This document shows positions 26,025 to 33,439 of a DNA stretch of 64,000 bases, one piece after another. The stretch is from Egicoccus sp035462025 (GTDB lineage Bacteria > Actinomycetota > Nitriliruptoria > Nitriliruptorales > Nitriliruptoraceae). The notes below the pieces were generated by a model. That model was not told the DNA's origin. It saw only the letters and a program-made list of their open reading frames with translations, and made no database searches. Both the position numbers and the translations under genes were made by a program. The first letter of the stretch is position 1, and every line of letters starts with the position of its first letter. The stretch is taken from the NCBI GenBank assembly GCA_035462025.1, contig DATHUR010000181.1:28315-92314 (forward strand), read 5' to 3'.

Positions 26025-26696
26025 CTACGCCGCGACCCGGTCCTCGAGCTTGCGCTTGACGCGCTGCAGTGCGTTGTCCACGGCCTTGGCGTGGCGTCCG
26101 ACCTGGGCGGCGATCTCCTCGTAGGAGCAACCGTCGAGATAGAGCGCGAGGACCTCGGACTCGAGCCCGGACAGCACGTCGTCGAGTGCGGCCCGCAGCC
26201 GCTGGCGGTCGTCGGCCGCGACCAGGACGGTCAACGGGTCGTGCTCGTCGCCGGCCGGCAGGATCTCGGCCACCGTGCGGGGCGACCCGGCGCTGTGCGG
26301 CCGGTCGAGGCTGATCGAGCTGTTGAGCGGACCGTGCTTGTGACGCGTGGCGCTGCGGATGGCGCTGAGCACCTGGCGGGTGATGCACAACTCCGCGAAC
26401 GAGCGGAACGACGTGCCCGACCCGGGGTCGTAGTCGCGTATCGCCTTGAACAGGCCGATCATCGCCTCCTGGACCACGTCCTCGCGGTCGCCGCCGACGA
26501 GGAAGTAGTTGCGCACGCGGGCGCGTGCGAAGCCGCGGTAGCGCAGGAGCAGTTCGTTGGCGGCGAGTTCGTCGCCGCCCCGCGCCCGGTCGACCAGCGC
26601 CTCGTCGGCGAGGCCGGTGTGCCGTGTCGCGGCGTGTCGTCGCCGCAGCGGATGACCGCGTCTCGGGACGCTCGACAGGCCGGCTCGCTGGGTCAT
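26025..26696 (-). CDS. sigH: SigH-type sigma-70 family factor (Bacillus sporulation sigma-H orthologue)
   Basis: A 223-residue sigma factor with regions 2 and 4 only. It matches Bacillus SigH closely by eye: ARVRNYFLVGGDREDVVQE, MIGLFKAIRDYDPG, FAELCITRQVLSAIRSATR and SYEEIAAQVGRHAKAVDNAL all have recognisable counterparts, and the region-4 helix-turn-helix ends RVKRKLEDR. In Bacillus it governs the transition to stationary phase, competence and sporulation entry. Here it follows rlmB and cysS, the same neighbours as in Bacillus. The ATG is preceded by GGAGGG, which is locked in a hairpin (26702-26718). It is not related to mycobacterial ECF SigH. Confidence 0.9.
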   Translation of the reverse strand: MTQRAGLSSVPRRGHPLRRRHAATRHTGLADEALVDRARGGDELAANELLLRYRGFARARVRNYFLVGGDREDVVQEAMIGLFKAIRDYDPGSGTSFRSFAELCITRQVLSAIRSATRHKHGPLNSSISLDRPHSAGSPRTVAEILPAGDEHDPLTVLVAADDRQRLRAALDDVLSGLESEVLALYLDGCSYEEIAAQVGRHAKAVDNALQRVKRKLEDRVAA

Positions 26697-26701
26697 CGTC
26701 A

Positions 26702-26718
26702 CCCTCCGAAACGGAGGG
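26702..26718 (-). promoter_or_regulatory. Hairpin that includes the sigH ribosome-binding site
   Basis: On the sense strand CCCTCCG (26718-26712), three T, then CGGAGGG (26708-26702) form a perfect 7-bp stem of mostly G-C pairs. The GGAGGG arm is the only ribosome-binding site for the ATG at 26696, so folding would block translation. Confidence 0.55.
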
Positions 26719-26788
26719 TTCGCTCCCCCCGGTCGCAGAGCACAACGAGCCAGTAGGGCAATGGTTGCGCAGCCCATCGGCAGCGGCC

Positions 26789-26839
26789 GGGCTGGGGGGC
26801 AACGAGGGAGCGAAGCGACCGAGAAAGGGGACCCAGCCC
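26789..26839. repeat. Dispersed structured repeat, copy A (next to the rlmB stop)
   Basis: Arms GGGCTGGG (26789-26796) and CCCAGCCC (26832-26839) flank a core containing GGCAACGAG, GAGCGAAGCGA and GGGGACCC. The core recurs at 32192-32250, 53160-53206 and 57675-57720, with different arms in each copy. It begins right at the rlmB stop codon. Confidence 0.7.
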
Positions 26840-27601
26840 CTAGCGGTGTCGGAGTATCTCGTAGAGGGCGACCGCCGCGGCGACGGAGGCGTTGAGCGAA
26901 CCGACGGCGCCGCGCATGGGCAGATGGACGAGCTGGTCGCAGGTCTGTGCGGTCAGGCGCGACAGGCCGCGGCCCTCGGCGCCGACCACCAGGACCAGTG
27001 GGCCGTCGAGCAGGCGGCAGCTCCCGATCGGGTCGGGGGCGTCGCCGTCGAGTCCGACCGACCAGACGCCGTCGTCGCGCAACAGCGTGAGCGTGCGAAC
27101 CAGGTTGGTCACCTGGACGACGGGCAGGTGGGCGAGGGCCCCGGCCGCGGCCTTCTCGGCCGTCGGCGTGATCGACGCCGCGCGGCGGGACGGCAGCAGC
27201 AGGCCGTGGGCGCCGACCGCATCGGCGGTGCGCGCGATCGAACCGAGGTTGTGCGGGTCGGTCACCGAGTCCAACGCGACCAGCAGCAGCGGGTCGGCGC
27301 CGGCGCGGCGGCGAACGGTGGCGAGGTCGGCATAGGCGAAGGCGGGCGCGAGCGCGAGCACGCCCTGGTGGACCTGTCCCTCGGCGCGGTCGTCGATGCG
27401 GGACCGCTCGACCTCGTCGACGCGGACGCCGGCCTTGCGGGCCAGGGCCAGGATCTCGTCGAGGACGGTGGAGTGTTCGCGGGTGTCGGCGACGAGCAGG
27501 CGGCGGATCGGCTGCCCTGCCCGCAGCAGTTCACGGATCGGGTGCAGCCCGACGACGACGCGGCCGTCCTCGCGTCGAGGCCGGTCACGACCGCCGCTCA
27601 A
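26840..27601 (-). CDS. rlmB: 23S rRNA (guanosine-2'-O-)-methyltransferase RlmB
   Basis: A 253-residue SpoU/TrmH-family knotted methyltransferase that uses SAM to methylate the ribose of a guanosine in 23S rRNA. The N-terminal substrate-binding domain begins VVVGLHPIRELLRAG. The catalytic domain carries motif 1 DPHNLGSIARTADAVGAHG, motif 2 VVGAEGRGLS and motif 3 LPMRGAVGSLNASVAAAVALYE. The TTG start overlaps the cysS stop (TTGA); a downstream GTG (RVVVGLH) is the alternative. Confidence 0.93.
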   Translation of the reverse strand: MSGGRDRPRREDGRVVVGLHPIRELLRAGQPIRRLLVADTREHSTVLDEILALARKAGVRVDEVERSRIDDRAEGQVHQGVLALAPAFAYADLATVRRRAGADPLLLVALDSVTDPHNLGSIARTADAVGAHGLLLPSRRAASITPTAEKAAAGALAHLPVVQVTNLVRTLTLLRDDGVWSVGLDGDAPDPIGSCRLLDGPLVLVVGAEGRGLSRLTAQTCDQLVHLPMRGAVGSLNASVAAAVALYEILRHR

Positions 27602-29013
27602 GCGATGTACCAGCGTGGACCGGCGGGCCGGTCCTCGACCACGATGCCCGCCGAGGCGAGTTCGTCGCGGATCTGGTCGGCGGCGGCGAAGTCCTTGTCG
27701 GCGCGGGCCAGGCGGCGCTGCTCGAGCAGTTGGCCGACCAGCGGTTCGAGTTGGCGCTCGAGTGCCGCAGCGTCCGCGAGCGCCGCCTCGAGACCTAGAC
27801 CGAAGACGCGGTCGCCCATGTCGACCAGCGCGTCGCCGAGTGCCGCCACCTCGGCACGGGCCGCGGCGTCGCCCTTCTCTGCCGCCGTGAGGCGGTCGTT
27901 GCCGGCGGACACCAGTTCATGGAGCGCCGCCACGGCCTGGGGCGCGTTGAGGTCGTCGTCCATGGCGGCGCGGAAGGCACCGCGGTGCCGTTCGGCCGCC
28001 GCGACGTCGGGTTCGGCACCGTCCGCGGCCCGGCGGGCCGAACGCAGGAACGTCGTCAGGCGCTGGTGGGCGGCCGCGGCGTCGACCAGCCGTTCGGTGT
28101 CGAAGGTGAGCGGGCTGCGGTGCGCGGCCGAGAGGTACCACAGGCGCAGCGGGCCGACGCCCCACTCGGTGACCGCGTCGGCGAGCGACACGACGTTGCC
28201 GATCGACTTCGACATCTTCTCCTCGCCCATGCGCACCATGCCGTTGTGGACCCAGTGGCGGGCGAACGTGCCGCCGTGCGCGGCCTCGTGCTGGGCGATC
28301 TCGTTCTCGTGGTGGGGGAAGACGAGGTCGAGGCCACCGCAGTGGATGTCGAAGCCCTCGCCGAGGTGCTTGGCGGCCATGGCCGAGCACTCGATGTGCC
28401 AGCCGGGGCGCCCGTCGCCCCAGGGCGACGGCCACGACGGTTCGCCGGGCTTGGCCGACTTCCACATCGCGAAGTCGAGCGGGTCCTCCTTGCGGTCGGC
28501 GTCGACGACGTCCTCGCCCTGCTGCATGTCGTCGATCCGCCGGCCCGACAGCTTGCCGTACCCCTCGAACGAGCGGACGCGGAAGAACACGTCGCCGTCC
28601 ACCGCGTAGGCCTTGCCCTGCTCGATCAACTCCGCGATCAGGGCGTGCATCTCGAGCAGGTGGCCGGTGGCCAGCGGCTGGATGTCGGGCGGCAGGACCC
28701 CGAGCCGGTCCATGGTGGTGTTCCAGGCCCGCGTGTAGCGGGTCGCGATGAGGGCCGGGTCGACCTTCTCGCGGCGGGCACGCAGGATGATCTTGTCGTC
28801 GATGTCGGTCACGTTCTGCACGAACGTGACCTCGAGCCCGGACCAGGCGAGGTAGCGGCGAAGGACGTCGGTGACGACCGCGAGGCGGCCGTGGCCGACG
28901 TGTGCCTCGGCCTGGACGGTCGGACCGCACACGTAGATCGAGACCCGGCCGGCGTCGCGCGGCTCGAACGCGACCTTGTCGCGTCGCAGGGTGTCGTAGA
29001 TGACCAGGGACAT
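27598..29013 (-). CDS. cysS: Cysteinyl-tRNA synthetase
   Basis: A 471-residue class I synthetase charging tRNA-Cys. The zinc-site Cys lies in IYVCGPTVQAEAHVGHGR, which includes the HIGH-like HVGHGR. HCGGLDLVFPHHENEIAQ and KMSKSIGN complete the active site, and the C-terminal DALR helical domain is intact. The ATG at 29013 gives the standard MSLVIYDTL start. A minus-strand TAGACT at 29085-29090, overlapping the ispF stop, could be an extra promoter. Confidence 0.96.
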   Translation of the reverse strand: MSLVIYDTLRRDKVAFEPRDAGRVSIYVCGPTVQAEAHVGHGRLAVVTDVLRRYLAWSGLEVTFVQNVTDIDDKIILRARREKVDPALIATRYTRAWNTTMDRLGVLPPDIQPLATGHLLEMHALIAELIEQGKAYAVDGDVFFRVRSFEGYGKLSGRRIDDMQQGEDVVDADRKEDPLDFAMWKSAKPGEPSWPSPWGDGRPGWHIECSAMAAKHLGEGFDIHCGGLDLVFPHHENEIAQHEAAHGGTFARHWVHNGMVRMGEEKMSKSIGNVVSLADAVTEWGVGPLRLWYLSAAHRSPLTFDTERLVDAAAAHQRLTTFLRSARRAADGAEPDVAAAERHRGAFRAAMDDDLNAPQAVAALHELVSAGNDRLTAAEKGDAAARAEVAALGDALVDMGDRVFGLGLEAALADAAALERQLEPLVGQLLEQRRLARADKDFAAADQIRDELASAGIVVEDRPAGPRWYIA

Positions 29014-29087
29014 GCGTCGTCGCCACCGGATCGGAGTGATTCGCGCCGCGGAACTCGACTGCTGGCCGGGCGCACGGAACCGCGAGT

Positions 29088-29588
29088 CTATTGGGGTGAC
29101 GGCCCGGCGTTCCCCGGGACGACGGTGATCGTCGCCCACGCGGCGATGCCCTCGCCTCGCCCGAGGCTGCCGAGCCGGTCGGTGGTGGTGAACTTGACCG
29201 AGACGGCGTCGGGGTCGACCTGCAGGATCGCGGCGAGACGGTCGCGCATCGCGTCGCGATGCAGGGCCAGCCTGGGCCGTTGGGCGACCACGGTCAGGTC
29301 GAGGTTGCCGACCTGCCAACCGCGCTCCGCGACCGCGGCGACGACGCGTGCGAGCAGGCCGAGCGAGTCGGCGCCCGCGACCGCGGGGTCGTCCACACCG
29401 AACCACGAGCCGAGGTCGCCCAGGGCCATGGCGCCGAGCAGTGCGTCGGTGACCGCGTGCGCGCCGACATCGGCGTCGCTGTGGCCGGCGAGCCCCGGCG
29501 CGTCGGGAATCTCGACGCCGCACAGGACCAGGACCCGGTCGGGGTCGTCGTCGAACGGGTGGACATCGAGGCCGTTGCCGATGCGCAT
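29088..29588 (-). CDS. ispF: 2-C-methyl-D-erythritol 2,4-cyclodiphosphate synthase
   Basis: A 166-residue enzyme of the MEP isoprenoid pathway that cyclises CDP-ME-2-phosphate. GNGLDVHPF contains the zinc ligands Asp and His, LAGHSDADVGAHAVTDALLGA a third ligand and the active-site loop, and FTTTDRLGSLGRGEGIAAWA the C-terminal motif. ATG 29588 gives the canonical MRIGNG start with GAGG at 6 nt. ATG 29594 and GTG 29600, which overlaps the ispD stop, are alternatives. Confidence 0.95.
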   Translation of the reverse strand: MRIGNGLDVHPFDDDPDRVLVLCGVEIPDAPGLAGHSDADVGAHAVTDALLGAMALGDLGSWFGVDDPAVAGADSLGLLARVVAAVAERGWQVGNLDLTVVAQRPRLALHRDAMRDRLAAILQVDPDAVSVKFTTTDRLGSLGRGEGIAAWATITVVPGNAGPSPQ

Positions 29589-29596
29589 CTGCATCC

Positions 29597-30298
29597 TCAC
29601 CCCTCGTGCCGGTTGCGCAGGATCGCTTCCGCGACGAGCAGGTCCGACGCGTAGGTCACCTTCAAGGCTTCGACCGCGCCCGGGACCACGACCACGCGTC
29701 CGTGCAGGCGGCCCGCTGCGAGGGCCTGCTCGACCAGCGCGAGGTCGTCGGTCGCGTCGCCGCCCGGGGCGTGCGCGGCGACCAGCGCCTGTCTGGTGAA
29801 GCCTTGCGGGGTCTGGATCGCGACGAGATCGTCGCGGGGCACCGTGGCGACCACGGTGTCCCCCTCGACCCGCTTGAGGGTGTCGCTGACGGGCAGGCCC
29901 GGGGCCGCGGCCACGACGTCGCCCGTGATCGCGGCGGCGACGGCACGGATGACCGGCGCCGGCGCCAGCGCCCGCGCGGCGTCGTGGACGAGGACGACCT
30001 CGACGTCACCGAGGGCGGCCAGGCCCGCAGCCACGCTGGCGGTGCGGCTGTCACCGCCGGCGACGAGGGCGGCAACCTCGAGGTCGGCGGTCGCGGCCTC
30101 GAACGCAGCCCGTGCACCCGGCGTGTGGACCACGACGGCCGGCGGGAGGCCGGCGGCCGCGAGCCCGGCCAGTGCGTGGTGGAGCAGTGGGCGTCCGCCG
30201 AGTTCGACCAGCGCCTTGGGGCGGTCGTGGCCGAGGCGCTCCCCCCGGCCGGCCGCGACCACGATCACCCCGGTCCTCATCGCCGCGCCCGTCCTCAT
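29597..30298 (-). CDS. ispD: 2-C-methyl-D-erythritol 4-phosphate cytidylyltransferase
   Basis: A 233-residue nucleotidyltransferase making CDP-ME from MEP and CTP. The CTP-binding loop VVAAGRGERLGHDRPKALVEL, the HDAARAL segment and the C-terminal EALKVTYASDLLVAEAIL are all present. ATG 30298 overlaps the PIN/TRAM stop (ATGA). A second ATG at 30280 follows after a nearly repeated MRTG start and is equally plausible. It sits directly before ispF. Confidence 0.94.
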   Translation of the reverse strand: MRTGAAMRTGVIVVAAGRGERLGHDRPKALVELGGRPLLHHALAGLAAAGLPPAVVVHTPGARAAFEAATADLEVAALVAGGDSRTASVAAGLAALGDVEVVLVHDAARALAPAPVIRAVAAAITGDVVAAAPGLPVSDTLKRVEGDTVVATVPRDDLVAIQTPQGFTRQALVAAHAPGGDATDDLALVEQALAAGRLHGRVVVVPGAVEALKVTYASDLLVAEAILRNRHEG

Positions 30299-31359
30299 CC
30301 CCGCCCGCCCGAGTCGGCCACGACCGCGAACAGCATGCGGCCGTGCCGGTTCTGCACGATCGAGGTCACGTCGACGGCGACCTCGTCGCCGACCCGCGCC
30401 GCCGCGTCCTCGACGACGACCATCGTGCCGTCGTCGAGGTAGCCGACCGCCTGGCCGGCGTCGCGTCCGGCACGGACCAGGCGGAGCGCGAGACGCTCGC
30501 CCGGCAGGACGGGTGGGCGCACCGCGTCGGCGAGCGTGTGCAGGTTGAGCACCCGGACGCCGCCGATCTCGGCCACGCGGGCCAGGTTGCCGTCGGTGGT
30601 GATCAGCGCCGCCCCACGGATGCGGCACAGTGCGGCGAGTTTGGCATCGACCTCGGCCACGCCCGGTAGGTCGTCGTGGCTGATCTCGACCGCGACCAGG
30701 GACTCGTCCTGCAGCACCTGCAGGGCGTCGAGCCCCCGGCGGCCGGCGCGGCGCCGGTGGTCCTCGCCGGCGTCGGCCAGGCCCTGCAGTTCGTCGAGGA
30801 CGAAGCCGGGTACGACGATCGTGCCGTCGAGGAACCCGGCTCGGGCGACGTCGACGACGCGGGCGTCGACCAGCGCGGACGTGTCGAGCACCTTCACCCC
30901 GGACCCACGCGAGGGCGTGCGGACGTCGAGGCGTCCGCGTACCCCGACGAACCGGCCGAGTTCGGCCCCGCGCGAGGCGCCGAGCCGGCCGCCGGTGTAG
31001 GCCAGCACCAGCACGATCACCAGGGTCACCGGCACCGTGTAGCGCTGGTAGGGCAGCAGGACGACGGGGAGCAGGACCACGAGGCCGGCCAGCGCCCCGA
31101 CCGCGGCGCCGATGGCGGCAGCGACCAGTTGCGCGGCGGGCACATGGGACAGGGCAGAACCGGCGGTGTCCACGCCACGGACGACGGCGCGGCCGAGGAA
31201 TCCGCCGACGAGGTAGCCGACCAGCGCGCCGAGGACCGCGGTCACCAGTCGGGTGGTCTCGGGCTCGCCACGGCCGAGCAGGCCGTCGACACCGCTGCCC
31301 AGGGCATGGCCGGCCCCGGTGAACAGCAGCACCACGGCCAGACGCAGCAGTTCGACCAT
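30295..31359 (-). CDS. PIN/TRAM domain membrane protein (YacL-like)
   Basis: A 354-residue protein with four N-terminal transmembrane helices (within residues 1-135), a PIN nuclease-like domain (from VKVLDTSALVDARVVDVARAG, with acidic residues at LDTS, DELQGLAD and TTDGNLA), and a C-terminal TRAM RNA-binding domain (PPVLPGERLALRLVRAG onward). This is the architecture of Bacillus YacL, which lies in the same place between disA and ispD. It is a presumed membrane-tethered RNase of unknown target. ATG 31359 is preferred over GTG 31386. Confidence 0.9.
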   Translation of the reverse strand: MVELLRLAVVLLFTGAGHALGSGVDGLLGRGEPETTRLVTAVLGALVGYLVGGFLGRAVVRGVDTAGSALSHVPAAQLVAAAIGAAVGALAGLVVLLPVVLLPYQRYTVPVTLVIVLVLAYTGGRLGASRGAELGRFVGVRGRLDVRTPSRGSGVKVLDTSALVDARVVDVARAGFLDGTIVVPGFVLDELQGLADAGEDHRRRAGRRGLDALQVLQDESLVAVEISHDDLPGVAEVDAKLAALCRIRGAALITTDGNLARVAEIGGVRVLNLHTLADAVRPPVLPGERLALRLVRAGRDAGQAVGYLDDGTMVVVEDAAARVGDEVAVDVTSIVQNRHGRMLFAVVADSGGRG

Positions 31360-31403
31360 GGGTCGACCCGCACGCGGTTGGGCCACGGTGGGGAACGTGC
31401 GGG

Positions 31404-31895
31404 TCAGGCCTGCGACTCGGCCAGGACCTTCTCGACCAGTTCCTCGGCCTTGGCCTCGTCCTTCTTGATGGCGACCGCCAACTCGGACAGCAGGATCTGC
31501 TTCGCCTTGGTCAGCATGCGCTTCTCGCCGGCGGACAGCCCCTTGTCCTTCTCGCGCGTGGCGAGGTTCCGCACGACCTCGGCGACCTGGTAGATGTCGC
31601 CCGAACGCAGCTTCTCGTAGTTGGCCTTGAAGCGGCGCGACCAGTTGCCGGCGGCCTTGCCCTCGGGCTCACGCAGGACGTCGAGTACCTGCTCGACCTC
31701 CTTCTTGGACACCACGCTGCGGATGCCGACCTCTTCGCACGAGTCGGCGGGCACCATCAGCGTCAGGTCCCCGTAGGTCAGCCGCAGCACGAGGTACTCG
31801 CGGGCCTCGCCCTTGAGTTCGCGAGCTTCCTTCCGCTCGATGACCGCTGCGCCGTGGTGGGGATAGATGACGGTGTCGCCGACGCTGTAGGCCAT
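31404..31895 (-). CDS. carD: CarD family transcription regulator
   Basis: A 163-residue RNA polymerase-binding protein that stabilises open promoter complexes at rRNA and other promoters. The N-terminal Tudor-like RNAP-interaction domain starts VGDTVIYPHHGAAVIERKE; the C-terminal basic helical domain includes NWSRRFKANYEKLRSGDIYQ, with the conserved Trp that wedges the upstream edge of the bubble. The ATG has a GAGGAG site. It begins the carD/PIN-TRAM/ispD/ispF/cysS/rlmB unit and has a long leader. Confidence 0.95.
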   Translation of the reverse strand: MAYSVGDTVIYPHHGAAVIERKEARELKGEAREYLVLRLTYGDLTLMVPADSCEEVGIRSVVSKKEVEQVLDVLREPEGKAAGNWSRRFKANYEKLRSGDIYQVAEVVRNLATREKDKGLSAGEKRMLTKAKQILLSELAVAIKKDEAKAEELVEKVLAESQA

Positions 31896-32067
31896 GAGTG
31901 GTTGCTCCTCATTCTTGCGGGTGGGGTCGACGCCGCAGGCGGGGGCGAGAAGGCCAGAGATGTCGCGCAGGGGGTGAGCAGGGCCTTCAACGAGGCGCGC
32001 TGCCGACCCGCACGATTCCCGTTGCTGCCTTTCGCGAATCGGCACCTGCAGTGCGAACGTGCCTCCG

Positions 32068-32097
32068 ACCGTATCACACGGCCAGTCCCCCTCTCAA
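32068..32097 (-). promoter_or_regulatory. Candidate sigma-70 promoter of carD with a long leader
   Basis: Minus-strand -35 TTGAGA (32097-32092) and -10 TACGGT (32073-32068) are separated by 18 nt, the best match to a primary-sigma promoter in the window. Transcription from here gives a leader of about 165 nt before the carD ATG. The 357-bp carD-disA gap also holds the dispersed repeat at 32192-32250; I see no gene in it. Confidence 0.55.
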
Positions 32098-32191
32098 CCG
32101 ATTGCGAGGCGAATCCGCAGGTCAGGACGGGGTTTTCACCGTTCGCAGCGCGCACCACCCGTCCATCCGGCCACGACCGTTCGGCCGCGAG

Positions 32192-32250
32192 CGCGCCGCC
32201 TTTGGGGGCAACGAGCGAGCGAAGCGAGCGAGCAGGGGGACCCAGGCGCG
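32192..32250. repeat. Dispersed structured repeat, copy B (next to the disA stop)
   Basis: The core GGGGGCAACGAG, GCGAAGCGA, GGGGGACCC lies between partly paired arms (CGCGCC/TGGG on the left, CCCA/GGCGCG on the right, with an unpaired insert of five bases). It ends 2 bp from the disA stop. Confidence 0.65.
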
Positions 32251-32252
32251 AT

Positions 32253-33320
32253 CTAGACGTAGCGTTCCAACAGCGATGCCTCGGCGAGGCGGCGCAGGCC
32301 GTCCTGGATGGTGCGGGCACGAGCCTCGCCGACCCCCTCGACGTCGTCGAGTTCGGCGATCGAGGCCTCCATGATCCGCGGCAGGTTGCCGAACCGGTTG
32401 ACGAGGCGTTCGACCACGCGGGGTGGCAGGCGCGGGATCCGCGACAGCAACCGGTAGCCGCGGGGGGTCACCGGCTTGTCGAGCTCCTCCTCGTCGTAGG
32501 CGAGGATCGCCGCGACCAGTTCGCTGTCGAGCAGATGGTCGGTCGAGAGCGCAGCGACGTCGTCGAGCACGCGGCTGAGCTTGCGGCGGCGGTCGGCGAG
32601 GTAGTCGCGCACCACCAGTTCGCGGTCGTCGCCGACCGAGGCGACCAGTTCGTCGAGCTGGAGCTGGATCAGGCGACCCTCGGAGCCGAGTTCGACCACG
32701 TGGTCCTCGACCTCGAGCGCGATGCGCCGCAGCATCTCGGCGCGTTGCAGGGTCAGCACGACGTCACGCACGGTGACGGTGTCCTCGACCTCGCGGGCGG
32801 CCAGCGTGGCCGAGACCTCGTCGAGGCGGGCGCGGTAGCGCTCGAGCGTCGACAGCGCCTGGTTGGCCCGGAACAGCAGGGCCGACACCTCTTCGACGGT
32901 GTGGCGCTTCTTGCCGTAGTACAGCGTCACCATGCCCATCGACTCGGACACCGCGATGACCGGTTCGCCGGTCTGGCGGGCGGTCCGCGCGGCCGAGCGG
33001 TGGCGCGTGCCGGTCTCGGAGGTCTCGATGGTGGGGTCGGGCACGAGGTGGACGTTGGCCCGCAGGATGCGCTGGGCGTCGCCGTCGAGGACGAGCGCGC
33101 CGTCCATCTTGGCCAACTCGGCCACACGCTGGCTGGTGGCGCCGATGTCGATCACGAAGCCGCCGGAGACGACGGCCTCGATCTCGGGGGTCCAGCCGAT
33201 CACGATCAGCGCGCCACGTCCGGCGCGGATCACCCGCTCGATGCCCTCGCGCAGGGGCGACCCGGGCGCGAGCATGGCGAGGACGTTGCGCAGGCCCTCG
33301 TCGCGGGTCGCCTCGGGCAC
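32253..33320 (-). CDS. disA: DNA integrity scanning diadenylate cyclase DisA
   Basis: A 355-residue octameric enzyme that makes cyclic di-AMP and pauses at branched DNA. The DAC domain (about 10-150) has KMDGALVLD (Asp-Gly-Ala) and ETGTRHRSA (Arg-His-Arg), the two catalytic motifs. A helical spine follows, then a C-terminal helix-hairpin-helix DNA-binding domain (LDDVEGVGEARARTIQDGL). The GTG at 33320 has a strong GGAGGAGG site and gives normal length; a TTG 15 codons upstream is less likely. Its neighbours, mutY and a helicase, are repair genes. Confidence 0.95.
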   Translation of the reverse strand: MPEATRDEGLRNVLAMLAPGSPLREGIERVIRAGRGALIVIGWTPEIEAVVSGGFVIDIGATSQRVAELAKMDGALVLDGDAQRILRANVHLVPDPTIETSETGTRHRSAARTARQTGEPVIAVSESMGMVTLYYGKKRHTVEEVSALLFRANQALSTLERYRARLDEVSATLAAREVEDTVTVRDVVLTLQRAEMLRRIALEVEDHVVELGSEGRLIQLQLDELVASVGDDRELVVRDYLADRRRKLSRVLDDVAALSTDHLLDSELVAAILAYDEEELDKPVTPRGYRLLSRIPRLPPRVVERLVNRFGNLPRIMEASIAELDDVEGVGEARARTIQDGLRRLAEASLLERYV

Positions 33321-33439
33321 CCGGCCCTCCTCCGGTCGTTCGGTGGCACGGCCGGGCACGGTCAAGCGTGAGTTGCGCGGCCGCCGCGCAGACTACTGGA
33401 CGAGCGCGCAGTGATGCCGAGCACCCGGGGACCACACGA

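Noticed and set aside
26025..26696. Sigma factor as a mycobacterial-type ECF SigH
   Set aside because: Regions 2 and 4 match Bacillus SigH, and there is no anti-sigma gene or ECF-type spacing.
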